Source: a virus. Taken from it: a stretch of 21,102 bases of DNA. The position numbers were made by a program, and so were the translations under genes. Of this stretch, positions 9,901 through 17,163 are shown piece by piece. The stretch is from the IMG/VR virus record IMGVR_UViG_3300021140_000045, positions 1 through 21,102 of that record, one strand, 5' to 3'. A model generated the notes under the pieces. The model ran no database searches, was not told the origin of the DNA, and worked only from the letters and a program-made list of their open reading frames with translations. Position 1 is the stretch's first letter. Each line of letters begins with the position of its first letter.

Positions 9901-11674
9901 GACGAATAAAACCCTCTGCGGATGCCATAATAACCGCTAACATATTTCTTACTGTAGGCTTAAAACCGATTCCAGTCGCGGTATCCTCAACTTTTCTTAA
10001 GAGAGCCGTAGAAATTTGACTTTCGTAATCAGATAGTTTTTTGTTAGCCTGAGTTTCGAGTAATGTGATTTGTTTATCAAATCTTCCTTCATCTTCAAAT
10101 ACAAACCATTTTTCTTTAACCAAAGTACCCTTAGACAAGAGTTCTAGTGTTTCAATAATTCCAGATGGGGTTTTAGGTAATTCTATAGAAGTTGGGACAA
10201 AAAACTTTGTCAAATTAATCTTCGTCTGTGTCTCATCTATAGCACTAGGATTTGCGATTCCAGTCTGAATTCTAGTTGTTTCTCTCCAATTTATTTCTGA
10301 AAACACCGGAGCCGTTGTTTCAATCATGTCATACTTTATAGGGTTTGGTATCGGAGCGGCACCTTTAGAACCTAAAGTCGGATTACTTGCCAAAGCATCA
10401 TTAAATTTTACAATATCCCCTTGTAGTTGAGTTATCGCAGTTTCTTTAGCTTCTTTTGACAAGTCTTTGAATACGTATAATTTTTGACCTGTTTTAAGAA
10501 CTATTGGCTTAGTATTCAAATTAACGTTAAACCAAGATGTATTTGACCCTCTTACTGCAGTAAAGTATTGTGTGAGAACAGATTTATAATTTCTTATATT
10601 CGTTAATGATTCAACTTCAGTTTTGTCAAATGAATCTGCAATTAGTTGTTCAAAAGTCTCCAACTTATTCATAAGTTGTACTAATGTCAATTCAGGAAAG
10701 TCGGGAGCAATTAACCCTTTAGCTTTGTATTCACTATAAACTTCTATTATTTTTTGATACCCTTTTTCCGCAACAAGTTGAGTAACCACCGCTTCATTAG
10801 AACCTAAATTATTAGCTCCCCTTTCAGCTTGAGTACTTGCTTGAGACTCCGCAGCCTTATTAGGTTGTTGTGGCCCATCTACTGTTTGAGTAACATCAAA
10901 CCTTTGACTGTACATGTGTGGCGCCGCCAATAGGTGACCCATAGAAACTTCATTCAAGATATTAAATTTATATCCGACAAAATTTAATCTAACCTGATAA
11001 TTTCCGCTAAATCCATTAAACGAAGCATGGAAATTTTTTAAGTTAAGTTGATATCTAATTGCTTGTCCATAATACCCTTTTAATGTAAGATAGAATTGTG
11101 GGTATGGTAAATTAAAAAATACAGAATATGGGGAATTATTCCCTAATTGAAATAATCCTTTTCCTTGGACATCTTCTAATAACATTTCTACCGTAGGAAT
11201 GAAACTTGATGACGTTTTTATATTAATTGACGTAATTCCTAACAATCCATTATCAATTATGTCTTTTTGATTTACAACCGTGTCAAGTATATAGGGGTTA
11301 CTATTATCTGTCGCAGGTTGGGTTATTGCCGCTTTTTGATTTTCCCCTTTGAACTGTGTTGTATTTTCTCCAGTTAACTCGTCATAATATCCTGTTCCAA
11401 TATATGAATTTTTAGTCGGTTTCAAGAAATTCATTTTTGCAACAGAGATAGTCCCGATTCTATCATTAGGACTTCCACCAACCGATAATTTTGTTCTTGG
11501 TAAAACATCAGCTTCCAAATTGGCATACATGACAAGATTTTCGTGGTCGACAAGCCGTTCTCTAATGTTTCCAAAATTATCTGTAGTTTTGTTAGGGTCG
11601 ACTACAATAATATTGTTTTCGTCCAACTCAACTAAAATATTTCCACTTGTGTCCGCTTGTGTGTTACCTACCAT
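3935..11674 (-). CDS. Giant baseplate/hub-type structural protein with TIG domain (2579 aa)
   Basis: This is the largest gene here and almost certainly a virion baseplate component. The N-terminal region (about 150-260) carries a conserved-looking block: VEMLLEDVQGKGLF, SPYSVFFNLPYPQFYLTLKGYYG, then NYQVRLNFVGYKF, which I associate with hub-type baseplate proteins of T4-like myoviruses. Residues about 260-1500 are Asn/Thr/Tyr-rich and unrecognised. Residues about 1875-1920 (MFDGPYLITEVNHSIQQGSF.TTFDGTRQGYF) resemble the end of a hub-like fold. Residues about 1990-2125 vaguely resemble a glucosaminidase/lysozyme-like domain. Residues about 2193-2280 are a TIG/IPT beta-sandwich (FSPSAGFTGTIVQVNGRNF onward), followed by further beta-rich sequence and a C-terminal CPLC. 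It overlaps the gp53-like gene by 11 nt, so the two are probably translationally coupled. The baseplate role is a confident inference; the exact T4 counterpart is not clear. Confidence 0.8.
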   Translation of the reverse strand: MVGNTQADTSGNILVELDENNIIVVDPNKTTDNFGNIRERLVDHENLVMYANLEADVLPRTKLSVGGSPNDRIGTISVAKMNFLKPTKNSYIGTGYYDELTGENTTQFKGENQKAAITQPATDNSNPYILDTVVNQKDIIDNGLLGITSINIKTSSSFIPTVEMLLEDVQGKGLFQLGNNSPYSVFFNLPYPQFYLTLKGYYGQAIRYQLNLKNFHASFNGFSGNYQVRLNFVGYKFNILNEVSMGHLLAAPHMYSQRFDVTQTVDGPQQPNKAAESQASTQAERGANNLGSNEAVVTQLVAEKGYQKIIEVYSEYKAKGLIAPDFPELTLVQLMNKLETFEQLIADSFDKTEVESLTNIRNYKSVLTQYFTAVRGSNTSWFNVNLNTKPIVLKTGQKLYVFKDLSKEAKETAITQLQGDIVKFNDALASNPTLGSKGAAPIPNPIKYDMIETTAPVFSEINWRETTRIQTGIANPSAIDETQTKINLTKFFVPTSIELPKTPSGIIETLELLSKGTLVKEKWFVFEDEGRFDKQITLLETQANKKLSDYESQISTALLRKVEDTATGIGFKPTVRNMLAVIMASAEGFIRLLDDVHTNAWDVKYDPVRKQAIYNDLASAPSSDSQDDLKLAANAFEEETGLKLAEIPVYPWPQFFVETQDEKNKFQLKYIADPSVVDLTQGYLFDKWPEVEFVEEYMKGLTQKFQNPSAPPPLDNERDTNIININAIEFPSVGLAYSNKEEIKFFYEIWERQFLTSHYSGFIRANTNQINELITLNIEAEANNIISKLGISSPYLTLKLKNFNLNAKDYPEFLRTISNSGTGRAYQDFIRDFFVTPYIKRITENSFSILSTLDLGKIPQTATKSEALRSLVVNAPNDPLIVDTLPYTDQTWCLNNLNQGNSALSNQVYNTNKSLTIFEQRRIIANFTDVYNYTTNRPVTNFSYILNQNPTGTIDTTGLSTYTTYGPLGLNAFYLNRNPQDFVATEGYINGTTPTRAFSPRSTTSMLNTPYFINAVQNGVYNSRLSGITYPYVQAAYMFLNSLPLATLREKYKSVSNNITTDLDYISSTFKKFGAIHKLPYAWILKYGSIWHRYKKYKESNVDILESAWKNFDYAGNYYPVTSAVTETYEFKYSNVDTKITLQSEDVTQIQMQVGFYPKVINDFNVFLNGYDLYENYTSEEIQQSVNYGMKLYNFSSSNINSAKQGDKNLRLTTWSILLPNITIRPPVDCNPKDNTVGDDYFVIPSFGTPFNQTVDSCLSAQTTSPATVVDLTNNPNMYNGSVRCLWSAPNFGYFDSNQLVFPEPDSYLTSITTGNSQTPLYFLTQDNYTKIEEVFSVFEKKILDSFETEFLNFCKPIGNASTGRNIVTFGQSPVDPNATFKNFQSLFRSLMVVPAKIQTETDELYFNNVINNQYSLFQNGIKSFMEYDVIFKYGNPSNYERRIFDSYLSHNNTQEVVDPITFEPYVPNSLPSAGGNLLLSQSQINNRQAWTALETEVGFSTIPNVRYSSIGSYITDFFIDNNISFTSENVTLLAPIIKMYATQKLNNPNLNAIQFQNQLNQYLERETLIQNNFLNGVLTRLRQPPPNGLPDQVQLPERVINSVITGDQSKVENYEVFKSLNDKWISGGDWKTKTLFEDMLFLDRASRNIGDSILLDIFDLKYMFGVGGKTPGDFSLNQAMSVFTFISGILIKNNFVVMPLPAYVNFYNIQDVDVTATPRLDRPEQFANNLWGTFLDVDYRNSGPKMVCFYAGKPSQYLKLPKGDSKYRDDAFEMRRSSGNPLLEDQQGKKDWALSNKCVGFNVDVGIRNQNIFYALSVSQDNGVATSESINVQLDMANQASGRQIATQNNSLYNLYKNRSYKCSITSLGNALIQPTMYFNLRHVPMFDGPYLITEVNHSIQQGSFQTTFDGTRQGYFDLPTIDSFLQSINQNLITKLEEILKINKDQVKISATTDNVKSAQVVQQADNTKDTTNSCSSKITAPVYTNGGYEAVDATLTEMTPQVFAEALKRLIPNNVDLQVAIYTISYIRTYQEASNTGAGMFNGWNNNFATLSLSQDWFGQVSLLEKRYSCINVRTNPGNASSEPIAHFDSLDKYIQFMAGRLRSNLDRIVRLGLTKYYVCHWPVDNISEEYYNENENEFLQTKQTFDKALTSAAESGLKTKNEILKDIENNENNGNQEQTPTVTPTIGQTCPPPVLSTFSPSAGFTGTIVQVNGRNFESLKSITVINKDVELKDITVFNSETLRFILPEIQIPEGQNVATGRITVTTEYGNFESLVDFTFNPALQNTTTSSPGGYEDTKTTEVIPVSEQENVSGSANLQETMLNPPMFISEKIDNELGTEILTVKVDQNDYVGGVWKIEPQVEYSYIIDLIEVGPNNTVTRTSIETSESSKLLGFVSPDGQTFSITRQQFIDAEFSEVLEMEKGKRLEISTSIYLRARPENREKNPKDDTKSVRFRMIVPSSETGVQPQGSLSFIQRSTDVTLPSFQGPLYYNIRRPDGGFITYRFNCPLCKISKVFVAEGSKQTIPLNITITNNPDTKYTNVIDVNSSGRFVLSVIYENADNSGTFTATSNPFTL

Positions 11675-11987
11675 AATAATAAAAATGATTTTCTAATGCC
11701 GCCTTATAGTCCTGTAAAGATGGTAATAACGGAAATGGGATAATCAATACAGCTCCGTCATAAATATTATTTTCAAGACCTCCAAATTGAGGATTCGCCT
11801 GAAGGATTAACCAGCTAAATACAGGTGAGTTATAAAATTCTTGTGAAACTTTATCTAATCTACTTTTAGCGACTTTATAGATAAATGCTTTATCCGTAGG
11901 TTTTTGAGGCAAGTATACAAAGGGGACAACTGTTTGTTCCCCATTAATAAGAAAATCACTATATCTATTCCAATATTGATATGCCAT
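11664..11987 (-). CDS. 53: gp53-like baseplate wedge protein
   Basis: This 107-aa protein begins MAYQYWNRYSDF and contains RLDKVSQEFYNSPVFSWLILQANPQFGG followed by a DGAVLIIPFP element. That is the LysM-like arrangement seen in the T4 gp53 family of baseplate wedge proteins. T4 gp53 is 196 aa, so this one is about half the size and consists mostly of the conserved part. It is wedged between two giant baseplate genes: its ATG overlaps the stop of the 1708-aa gene (TAATG) and its own end overlaps the start of the 2579-aa gene by 11 nt. The tight packing implies translational coupling and fits joint assembly into one baseplate. Confidence 0.75.
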   Translation of the reverse strand: MAYQYWNRYSDFLINGEQTVVPFVYLPQKPTDKAFIYKVAKSRLDKVSQEFYNSPVFSWLILQANPQFGGLENNIYDGAVLIIPFPLLPSLQDYKAALENHFYYYGR

Positions 11988-14900
11988 TAGTTAAGTTTTG
12001 CTTTAGATATATATGCACCTGTGCTGTTTCCATTCAAATCATTCCAAGTTAATACATTTGTATTTTGATTGGTTGTATTTGCCAAACCTTTTATCATATT
12101 TTCTTGAGATTTTTTCTTAGTATCATCCGCAGTATTTTCTGATGTGAAAGTGAAATTTCGTTGTTTGCTAATATCGAATGGAGTATAAATTAAATAATCT
12201 TTTAAGTCATTTTTTTCTAAACTTTCCACAAATGATTTTGAAATATTATTCTCTTCCAAGAAAACTGGTCTTACCGTTGCAATCCAATATGTATCAAATA
12301 TTACCTCAATGTCAACAGACCCGTCTCCAAGTAACGCTTGGTTACCAAGAATATTCCCAATAAGTTCTTGCTTGAATGTTTCATATTTTTTTTCGTCAAT
12401 TACATCATCAGAAATAATCATATAAACTCTTCTAAAAGGATATTTTTCAACATTATCATCAAACAAAGGATTTTTGCTAAACGGTAAAAAAACTTTTTGT
12501 ACCGTAACATCATCTGCTTTCCCATTATCAGTTTCGAATACCAAAATTCCTTCATAGTTAGTCTTAGTTGCGGGATAATCAAAACTTGTTTTTGCTTGGA
12601 TAATATTATTAAAATTAGTAATATCTATTTGGATTTTAGTCGCATCTTCGTCTAGTTCGAGATATGTATTGGTGGCCCCCGTAGATGTTGGATGGACATC
12701 TGTCGTTCCAGATGTTACGTATATTCTGACAGGGCCATTTTTAGCTTGAAGTCCATCTGTACCTCTTTCATCGTCGGTTGGATCAAACAGTATTGTGTTT
12801 AATCTACCGAGAGTTTGAAGGTATGTTTGTTGTTGATTTACCAAACTTTGTGTTATAGTTGAAATTCCGTTTTGAAAAGACCCACGTTTTCTTGACACAA
12901 AATTTATATAATTTTCTTTCAAAACCCTAATTAACTTGGGTGATAAATTTTTGGAGGGTTCTGAAACAAATTGAATAAACCCTTCATCACCATCCTTGAT
13001 ATTTTTACTAAGTTCTGCAAAGATTTCATCAAATCTTTTCTCAACATTATTAGGTTTTCCGAACAACACTAAAGGGTTAGTATTAATACTCAAATTTCCT
13101 TGTGTATAATTTCGTTCTAACATCCACTGTTGTCTAACTGCGTTATTGTATTGATTTATAGTTTCTTTAGTTTTATTAACAACATTTGTAAAATATGTTT
13201 GAGTATCACTAACAACTCTACCCATAAATTCACTATAACTTATAACACCCGTTGTGATTCCACTTACATCTATTGAAGAACTAACTATCGCGCCAATAGT
13301 ATTATTGTTATCTTGACCATTATTTGGTGCGGCACTATTGACACCAGGTATTGGTGGTGGAACTTGACCAGCTAAAAATATTTGGTCTAATATTTTTGAA
13401 GACTCAATATCCGTGGCATCTGCCCTATCATCATAAATTTCTGTATTAGCATAATAATTGAAGGTCAATGCATTCTGTAACTTATCAACCGACTCTTTCA
13501 ATCCACTACCTCCAACAAAATTAAATGATAATGTGACGTTTGCAATCATTGGTTGAACACCAATTCCTTCAGGATTGATATCTAACCCTTCATAATTGAT
13601 TGCTAACGATGTAGGAATAATCTTTGTATTATAAAAATCACCTACTCTCAACACTAACACCGGTGGTGCTCCAAATGACGTGTTAGTTGCGTTATCATAC
13701 TGTAATTCCTGTTTACCACCCGGAGTAGATTGTTTAACTGTTGGTATTGTATCACCAGGTCTCATACACTGTTGTAAAAACGTCAACCTTGAATTTAATC
13801 CTTCAGGTGTCATAGAATGAAAAGATGGTTGAAAAAACTTCAACTTGTCTTTCAAATTATCATAAACCATCGGAGTTTCAGATTTGATAGTTTCAAAATA
13901 ATCACACTCGGATAATAAAGCTCTGACGACTTTTTTTGTAATATTATCTCTTGGTTCCCATCGTGGTTCAGTAGTAGGCTCAGGCACAGTCTGAGTGACA
14001 ACATTTCCAATTAAAATTGGGATTGTACCTGAACTTGTGGTGGGATTTGTCTGTCCTCCTGGTGTTCCTTCACCATTAGGCCCTGTCTGTGGAGCCTTTA
14101 AGTTTGGAACTATCTTTGAAATAAATGACCTTCTACAAGCCATTGCCCCAACTGTAAAAACTTCCTTAGCTCCAACTGGAGTATCACCTCCATCCGCACT
14201 TGGACTACTATCGCTACAATCAAATGTTTTTCCATTAGGCTCAAGTGAATCAATATATGGACCTTTGGTCAAACTGCTTTTCTTAGGATTAGATACTGCC
14301 ACTTCTCCGAGGGCTCCAGCTCTATCGGGACCAGTGCCAGTGTCTTCCTTAACCATCAAACGGTTTTGAGTCATAAATGTTTTTGTTGCATCGTTCTCCT
14401 GAAAAAATCTTACCGTTGCATCAATTCTACGTTTTGATAATTCAAGATTATATGATTCAGTTGCAGGAGCGGAACAACTCGAACTGACATATACTGTTAC
14501 AGTTCCTTCATTGTTTTGCAATTGTTTACCTAAATCAATTGCAAACTCATTCATAGATTCGTAATTTGGAGTGACTACTGTATCAAAAAAAGTCTTTGTT
14601 TCTTGAGCATTTGTCTGTTTGGAATACGTTTGATTAACCTCATCAGCGTATCTTGGGTATTCGGTAGCATAATTTATACTTGTTTTTGGTAGGGGATAAT
14701 TATTTCCAAAATAAAATCCTAGTTGTAAATATTTGTCGAAGTTTAAGTTTGTATTTCCACCTGCACCCTCTTGAGCGAGTGGTTGGTCTCCTCCATTAGG
14801 TGAGAATGCTCCTGATTCTATGGTTCCACGAGTATATACAATTTGTTCTCGGGTCATTTCCTTTGAAGAAATTGCTTGTTGTAATTCGAACAAATCATTT

Positions 14901-17113
14901 GGATTTACTGTTACATATTTTTTTGCTAACTCGTAGATATCATATTTTCTACATCCAGCAAAAAATGATTCTAAAATACTGTCAACACGAGTCTTGTTTG
15001 TTTCGTTACCCAAAACTTTATTCACAATGACATTAAGAACTGATGGATGGTCTACTACTATTTTCCATTGTAGTGACCCTGTTCTTGATGTATTTTTATA
15101 AGTATATATTGGTTCAGGTCGTCCCAAAAAGTCAGATTGATTCCAATTTGATGATATGTTTTCACTGAATGTTAATCCATATGGTGGAAACCACATAACT
15201 CTACCATCGTTAGGACCTCTCTCACAAACAGGTAAATCAGACGTTGAAAATCCTGGAGTACTAGATGTTCTCCATGCCAAGTTCTCTAATGAAAACATAT
15301 ATTTTTTGGCGACCGCATTATTTATTGTACCAACAATATTCGTTGAATCCTGTCCACCTTCTTGTTTGTTTGGCACAATATTCAAATTATATGTTTTATC
15401 TAATACGGAATAAGCAAATCTTCTACCTTCAGTTGTAATACCATCTTGTTTCTGTAAGTCGTTATACTGTAGATATGGTAAATCTTTAGCAAAAACACGA
15501 CAATACTCAGTACCTACCTCTTGGCCAATAGCACCAACGTATCGATAAACTCTTGAACCTTTAGTAAGTTCTTTATATCCATCATTGAATACTTTACTTA
15601 CTTGGTCTATCGCATTTCCAACGTGTTGAAGACGTTTACCTCCTTGAGGTTGGCTATCAATTATTCTTTGTGTTTTGTCAAGGATAGAACCGTCTCGGAA
15701 TTCGTTATTGACTGACTCCGTATTAACGTAAGACGATGGTCTAAAGTCCTCATCTTGATTAGTAACCTCACCACCAATACCAACTTTTTTACCAGCATTA
15801 CCTCTGTACTTAGGTGAAACCCAAGTAAATCCACCTTCAATACCTCCACCATTACTATATGTCGGCCCATTCGCACCAAGTCTTATTGATTGACTTGGTC
15901 CTTCATACAACTGTGCCAACTCTGAAGGACCATAGACAGGTGACTGTTGTTCAACACCAAATTGGTTAACTGGAACATCTCCTACAGGAGAAAATACTTG
16001 GGATGGGTTAGAAGTTATACTTCCAACATAAAAGTTACTATTATCAGATACTGTACCTAAAAGAGTACCACCTACCCTTTGGAAAAAGTTTCTTGGAAAA
16101 TTAGGTTTGTATCTGTTGAAATCTATGTTCTTAAACAACCTAGACCTTTGTCCCGCACCCATGTTATTAAACATGATTTGAGATCCAGTCTCACCACCAC
16201 CCATTAATCGATTGAAGAATCTACCAACACCACTTTGTCTAAAAGCATTGGATAGTTGTTGTATTGTAGTTGGCTGACCTAAAGTAGTATTTGGGTCAAA
16301 ATAAGACCCTGGTATAGGTGATACCGGTAATATACTTCCTCCAAGTCTTAAGGCAAAGTTTGTCGCAGCAAGTATTGGATTTGCGGTTACTGTGATTGTA
16401 TAAACAGGCTCAATGATAGGAACAACACCTGTTAATATATTAACAATATCAGTACCACTAGAAACGTTAAGAATATTTGCCCTCCCTAATGTATCTTGTC
16501 GTATTTGTGCTGCAATCCTGTCTCGGAACTCTTTCCTAAGAGTTTGTGCCCCTAAACGTGCAATGAATGAATCTTGACTTAATAAACCGTTACTTCCACC
16601 TGGATCTGGTGATAATAAAATAGAAACTGGAGTATAAGTTGAAGATACAAACGTTGTTGGATATGGTTGATTATTTTGAGTATTTGTGGATATAGGACGA
16701 TTTAGTGAACCAAAAAATTCAGCACCGTCTAATGCAACTTCATTTCCATTTGAAAAAACGTTTAGAGGTTTCCACTTTTGAGATTCTGGTAACGATTGAC
16801 CTACGATATTTGCATCTTGGTATCCATATTCACCCTCATTTGATTTTGTATTAAGTAATGCTCCTGGATCTGGTACTTGCTCATATCCACCCTCGTTACC
16901 ATATTGGTTTAGTGGATATAATTTATTGGCAAAAGAGGGTTCATCAATCAATTTATCAGGACTATCTTGAACTGAAGAATTCGATTGAACGTATTCCGTA
17001 TCGATTGGTTGTGTTGGTCTATTTGGGGCTTTTGCATAGGGTGTTAAATTCCTAGTCAAAAGTTTTTTTCTAAACCCCTCTGAATTTGCTAAATCTAATA
17101 ACGGACTTGCCAT
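11987..17113 (-). CDS. Large tail/baseplate structural protein with OmpA-like domain (1708 aa)
   Basis: No single T4 counterpart is evident. The N-terminal part is Asn/Gln/Pro/Gly-rich with few motifs. The segment GLTFSENISSNWNQSDFLGRPEPIYTYKNTSRTGSLQWKI (around 650-690) and the later INYEGLDINPEGIGVQPMIANVTLSFNFVGGSGL...LQNALTFNYYANTEIYDDRA (about 1170-1230) look like conserved phage baseplate sequence. Between them, about 838-1000, is an OmpA-like peptidoglycan-associated domain: VTVYVSSS..SYNLELSKRRIDATVRFF, then GEVAVSNP and a terminal ACRRSFISKI strand. The gene follows the tape measure gene and overlaps the gp53-like gene by 1 nt. It would act in the virion, possibly touching the periplasmic cell wall during infection. 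The baseplate assignment rests mainly on context. Confidence 0.75.
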   Translation of the reverse strand: MASPLLDLANSEGFRKKLLTRNLTPYAKAPNRPTQPIDTEYVQSNSSVQDSPDKLIDEPSFANKLYPLNQYGNEGGYEQVPDPGALLNTKSNEGEYGYQDANIVGQSLPESQKWKPLNVFSNGNEVALDGAEFFGSLNRPISTNTQNNQPYPTTFVSSTYTPVSILLSPDPGGSNGLLSQDSFIARLGAQTLRKEFRDRIAAQIRQDTLGRANILNVSSGTDIVNILTGVVPIIEPVYTITVTANPILAATNFALRLGGSILPVSPIPGSYFDPNTTLGQPTTIQQLSNAFRQSGVGRFFNRLMGGGETGSQIMFNNMGAGQRSRLFKNIDFNRYKPNFPRNFFQRVGGTLLGTVSDNSNFYVGSITSNPSQVFSPVGDVPVNQFGVEQQSPVYGPSELAQLYEGPSQSIRLGANGPTYSNGGGIEGGFTWVSPKYRGNAGKKVGIGGEVTNQDEDFRPSSYVNTESVNNEFRDGSILDKTQRIIDSQPQGGKRLQHVGNAIDQVSKVFNDGYKELTKGSRVYRYVGAIGQEVGTEYCRVFAKDLPYLQYNDLQKQDGITTEGRRFAYSVLDKTYNLNIVPNKQEGGQDSTNIVGTINNAVAKKYMFSLENLAWRTSSTPGFSTSDLPVCERGPNDGRVMWFPPYGLTFSENISSNWNQSDFLGRPEPIYTYKNTSRTGSLQWKIVVDHPSVLNVIVNKVLGNETNKTRVDSILESFFAGCRKYDIYELAKKYVTVNPNDLFELQQAISSKEMTREQIVYTRGTIESGAFSPNGGDQPLAQEGAGGNTNLNFDKYLQLGFYFGNNYPLPKTSINYATEYPRYADEVNQTYSKQTNAQETKTFFDTVVTPNYESMNEFAIDLGKQLQNNEGTVTVYVSSSCSAPATESYNLELSKRRIDATVRFFQENDATKTFMTQNRLMVKEDTGTGPDRAGALGEVAVSNPKKSSLTKGPYIDSLEPNGKTFDCSDSSPSADGGDTPVGAKEVFTVGAMACRRSFISKIVPNLKAPQTGPNGEGTPGGQTNPTTSSGTIPILIGNVVTQTVPEPTTEPRWEPRDNITKKVVRALLSECDYFETIKSETPMVYDNLKDKLKFFQPSFHSMTPEGLNSRLTFLQQCMRPGDTIPTVKQSTPGGKQELQYDNATNTSFGAPPVLVLRVGDFYNTKIIPTSLAINYEGLDINPEGIGVQPMIANVTLSFNFVGGSGLKESVDKLQNALTFNYYANTEIYDDRADATDIESSKILDQIFLAGQVPPPIPGVNSAAPNNGQDNNNTIGAIVSSSIDVSGITTGVISYSEFMGRVVSDTQTYFTNVVNKTKETINQYNNAVRQQWMLERNYTQGNLSINTNPLVLFGKPNNVEKRFDEIFAELSKNIKDGDEGFIQFVSEPSKNLSPKLIRVLKENYINFVSRKRGSFQNGISTITQSLVNQQQTYLQTLGRLNTILFDPTDDERGTDGLQAKNGPVRIYVTSGTTDVHPTSTGATNTYLELDEDATKIQIDITNFNNIIQAKTSFDYPATKTNYEGILVFETDNGKADDVTVQKVFLPFSKNPLFDDNVEKYPFRRVYMIISDDVIDEKKYETFKQELIGNILGNQALLGDGSVDIEVIFDTYWIATVRPVFLEENNISKSFVESLEKNDLKDYLIYTPFDISKQRNFTFTSENTADDTKKKSQENMIKGLANTTNQNTNVLTWNDLNGNSTGAYISKAKLN

Positions 17114-17119
17114 TTATAT

Positions 17120-17134
17120 TTTTATTAATAAATA
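17120..17134 (-). promoter_or_regulatory. Putative late promoter/operator motif
   Basis: Minus strand TATTTATTAATAAAA, starting 21 nt before the ATG at 17113. It matches the TATTTATnnATAAAA element shared by other virion gene leaders and includes the palindrome TTTAT-TA-ATAAA. Confidence 0.5.
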
Positions 17135-17151
17135 GGTTATGGTTGTTTTTT

Positions 17152-17159
17152 TATTTATA
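17152..17159 (-). promoter_or_regulatory. Exact T4 late-promoter octamer TATAAATA
   Basis: The minus strand holds TATAAATA just after the tape measure stop codon, 38 nt before the ATG of the 1708-aa gene. In T4 this octamer is the complete late promoter recognised with gp55/gp33 and the sliding clamp. In AT-rich DNA it may occur by chance, and the neighbouring TATTTATTAATAAAA is a competing candidate. Confidence 0.35.
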
Positions 17160-17163
17160 AATT

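Noticed and set aside
13995-14369. 124-aa plus-strand ORF
   Set aside because: Antisense to the OmpA-like region of the 1708-aa gene, where the minus-strand frame is clearly protein-like.
15661-15879. Minus-strand 72-aa ORF inside the 1708-aa gene (and the similar 62-aa ORF at 4294-4482)
   Set aside because: Alternative frames fully inside larger genes, with no motif or separate leader.
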